Below are positions 63,384-64,000 of a stretch of DNA of 64,000 bases, one piece after another. How positions within the stretch are numbered: the first letter of the stretch is position 1; the number at the start of each line of letters is the position of its first letter. The position numbers and the translations under genes are program-made. The stretch covers positions 1 to 64,000 of the forward strand of contig NZ_LOKX01000034.1 of the NCBI RefSeq assembly GCF_002211285.1, written 5' to 3'. The stretch comes from Rhizobium sp. R635 (GTDB taxonomy: Bacteria; Pseudomonadota; Alphaproteobacteria; Rhizobiales; Rhizobiaceae). Below the pieces are notes generated by a model. The model made no database searches. It had not been told where the DNA came from and saw only the letters and a program-made list of their open reading frames with translations.

Positions 63384-64000
63384 TCAAGCCAGCGTGTAGG
63401 CGGTCTTGACGGTTGTGTAGAACTCGGCGGCATACTTGCCCTGCTCGCGCGGGCCATAGGACGACCCCTTGCGGCCGCCGAACGGAACGTGGAAATCGAC
63501 GCCTGCCGTCGGCAGGTTGACCATCACCATGCCGGCTTCGGAATTGCGCTTGAAGTGCGTCGCATGTTTCAGGCTGGTCGTGGCGATGCCGGCCGAAAGG
63601 CCGAACGGCGTGTCGTTGGCGATGGCAAGCGCCTCGTCGTAATCCTTGGCGCGGATAACCGAGACCACCGGTCCGAAGATCTCTTCACGCGAAATGCGCA
63701 TCTGGTTGGTCGCTTCGGTGAACAGCGTCGGCTGCAGATAGAAGCCGGGCGTCTCGCGGGAAATGACCTCGCCGCCGAAGGCAAGCTTGGCGCCTTCCTT
63801 TTTGCCGATCTCGATATAGTCGGTATCGGTCTTCAACTGCCGCTCGTCGACGACCGGACCGATATGGGTGCCGGCCTTGAGCGCGTTGTCGACAACAAGC
63901 GTCTTCAGCTTGTCGGTGAGCGCTGCGACGAACTTGTCGTGGATGCCTTCGGTGACGATCAGCCGCGAGGATGCGGTGCAGCGCTGGCCGGTGGAGAAGA
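63384..64000 (-). CDS. Aldehyde dehydrogenase, 3' part (likely alpha-ketoglutaric semialdehyde dehydrogenase)
   Basis: About 204 C-terminal residues of an NAD(P) aldehyde dehydrogenase, cut by the window edge. The catalytic Cys is in FSTGQRCTASSRLIV, followed by ISREEIFGPVVSVI (Glu), TPFGLSAGIATTSL and VPFGGRKGSSYGPREQG. Its place directly upstream of L-arabinonate dehydratase suggests oxidation of 2-oxoglutarate semialdehyde in the non-phosphorylated L-arabinose path. Gap of 61 bp to the dehydratase, so probably one operon. Confidence 0.9.
   Translation of the reverse strand, partial: FSTGQRCTASSRLIVTEGIHDKFVAALTDKLKTLVVDNALKAGTHIGPVVDERQLKTDTDYIEIGKKEGAKLAFGGEVISRETPGFYLQPTLFTEATNQMRISREEIFGPVVSVIRAKDYDEALAIANDTPFGLSAGIATTSLKHATHFKRNSEAGMVMVNLPTAGVDFHVPFGGRKGSSYGPREQGKYAAEFYTTVKTAYTLA

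Overview
This window looks like a stretch of chromosome from a Rhizobium species close to R. leguminosarum or R. etli. The evidence is high GC with strong G/C bias at third codon positions, a eukaryote-like glutamine synthetase II (glnII) with a sigma-54 promoter and a divergent DUF2735 gene, a bdhA-xdhA-xdhB order that I recall from Sinorhizobium, a BacA/SbmA peptide transporter, and many mosaic palindromic intergenic repeats. Its L-arabinonate dehydratase also looks, from memory, nearly identical to the R. leguminosarum enzyme. I see no rRNA, tRNA, CRISPR array, prophage or intact insertion sequence.

Layout. 0.1-5 kb: a small secreted protein, KDG kinase (kdgK), DUF2735, glnII and a GT4 glycosyltransferase. 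5-10.8 kb: a repeat element, der with a YfgM-like TPR gene, nnrU, a secreted NodB-fold deacetylase, another repeat and a low-GC bacA. 10.9-19.1 kb: an MFS transporter, methionine aminopeptidase, a luciferase-like monooxygenase, a GIY-YIG protein, a YciI/ECF sigma/SRPBCC group and glpK. 19.2-30 kb: bdhA, xdhA, xdhB, a DUF559 gene, xdhC, a LysR regulator, puuD and guaD. 30-31.9 kb: a ParDE pair and an LldD-like oxidase. 31.9-36.3 kb: a divergent cluster resembling E. coli ynbA/ynbC/ynbD (predicted lipid head-group chemistry). 36.4-40 kb: a PspA/YqiJ/flotillin membrane-stress operon, preceded in frame by what looks like the N-terminal half of a TnpB protein without its nuclease domain. 40-43.5 kb: a second purine block (uraH, allA, uraD, puuE). 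43.5-50 kb: DUF1045, a divergent FAD oxidase/MnmD pair and a large hybrid histidine kinase. 50-57 kb: a small secreted protein, an AlkD-like protein, a DEAD-box helicase, an AraC regulator with an MFS pump, and an EamA exporter. 57.6-60.8 kb: a permuted ATP-grasp/alpha-E/transglutaminase trio. 60.8-64 kb: a VapBC-type pair, L-arabinonate dehydratase and the 3' part of an aldehyde dehydrogenase.

Functionally, the two purine blocks give an almost complete route: guanine to xanthine (GuaD), to urate (XdhAB, matured by XdhC), to 5-hydroxyisourate (PuuD), to OHCU (UraH), to allantoin (UraD), to allantoate (PuuE), with AllA splitting ureidoglycolate. No allantoate amidohydrolase is visible. KdgK, GlpK, BdhA, LldD and the arabinonate enzymes add carbon catabolism.

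The most unusual items are the TnpB-like module fused in frame to PspA, the ynb-like lipid cluster that lacks a ynbB, the ATP-grasp/alpha-E/transglutaminase peptide-ligase cluster, and the mosaic palindromes inserted between xdhA, xdhB and xdhC.
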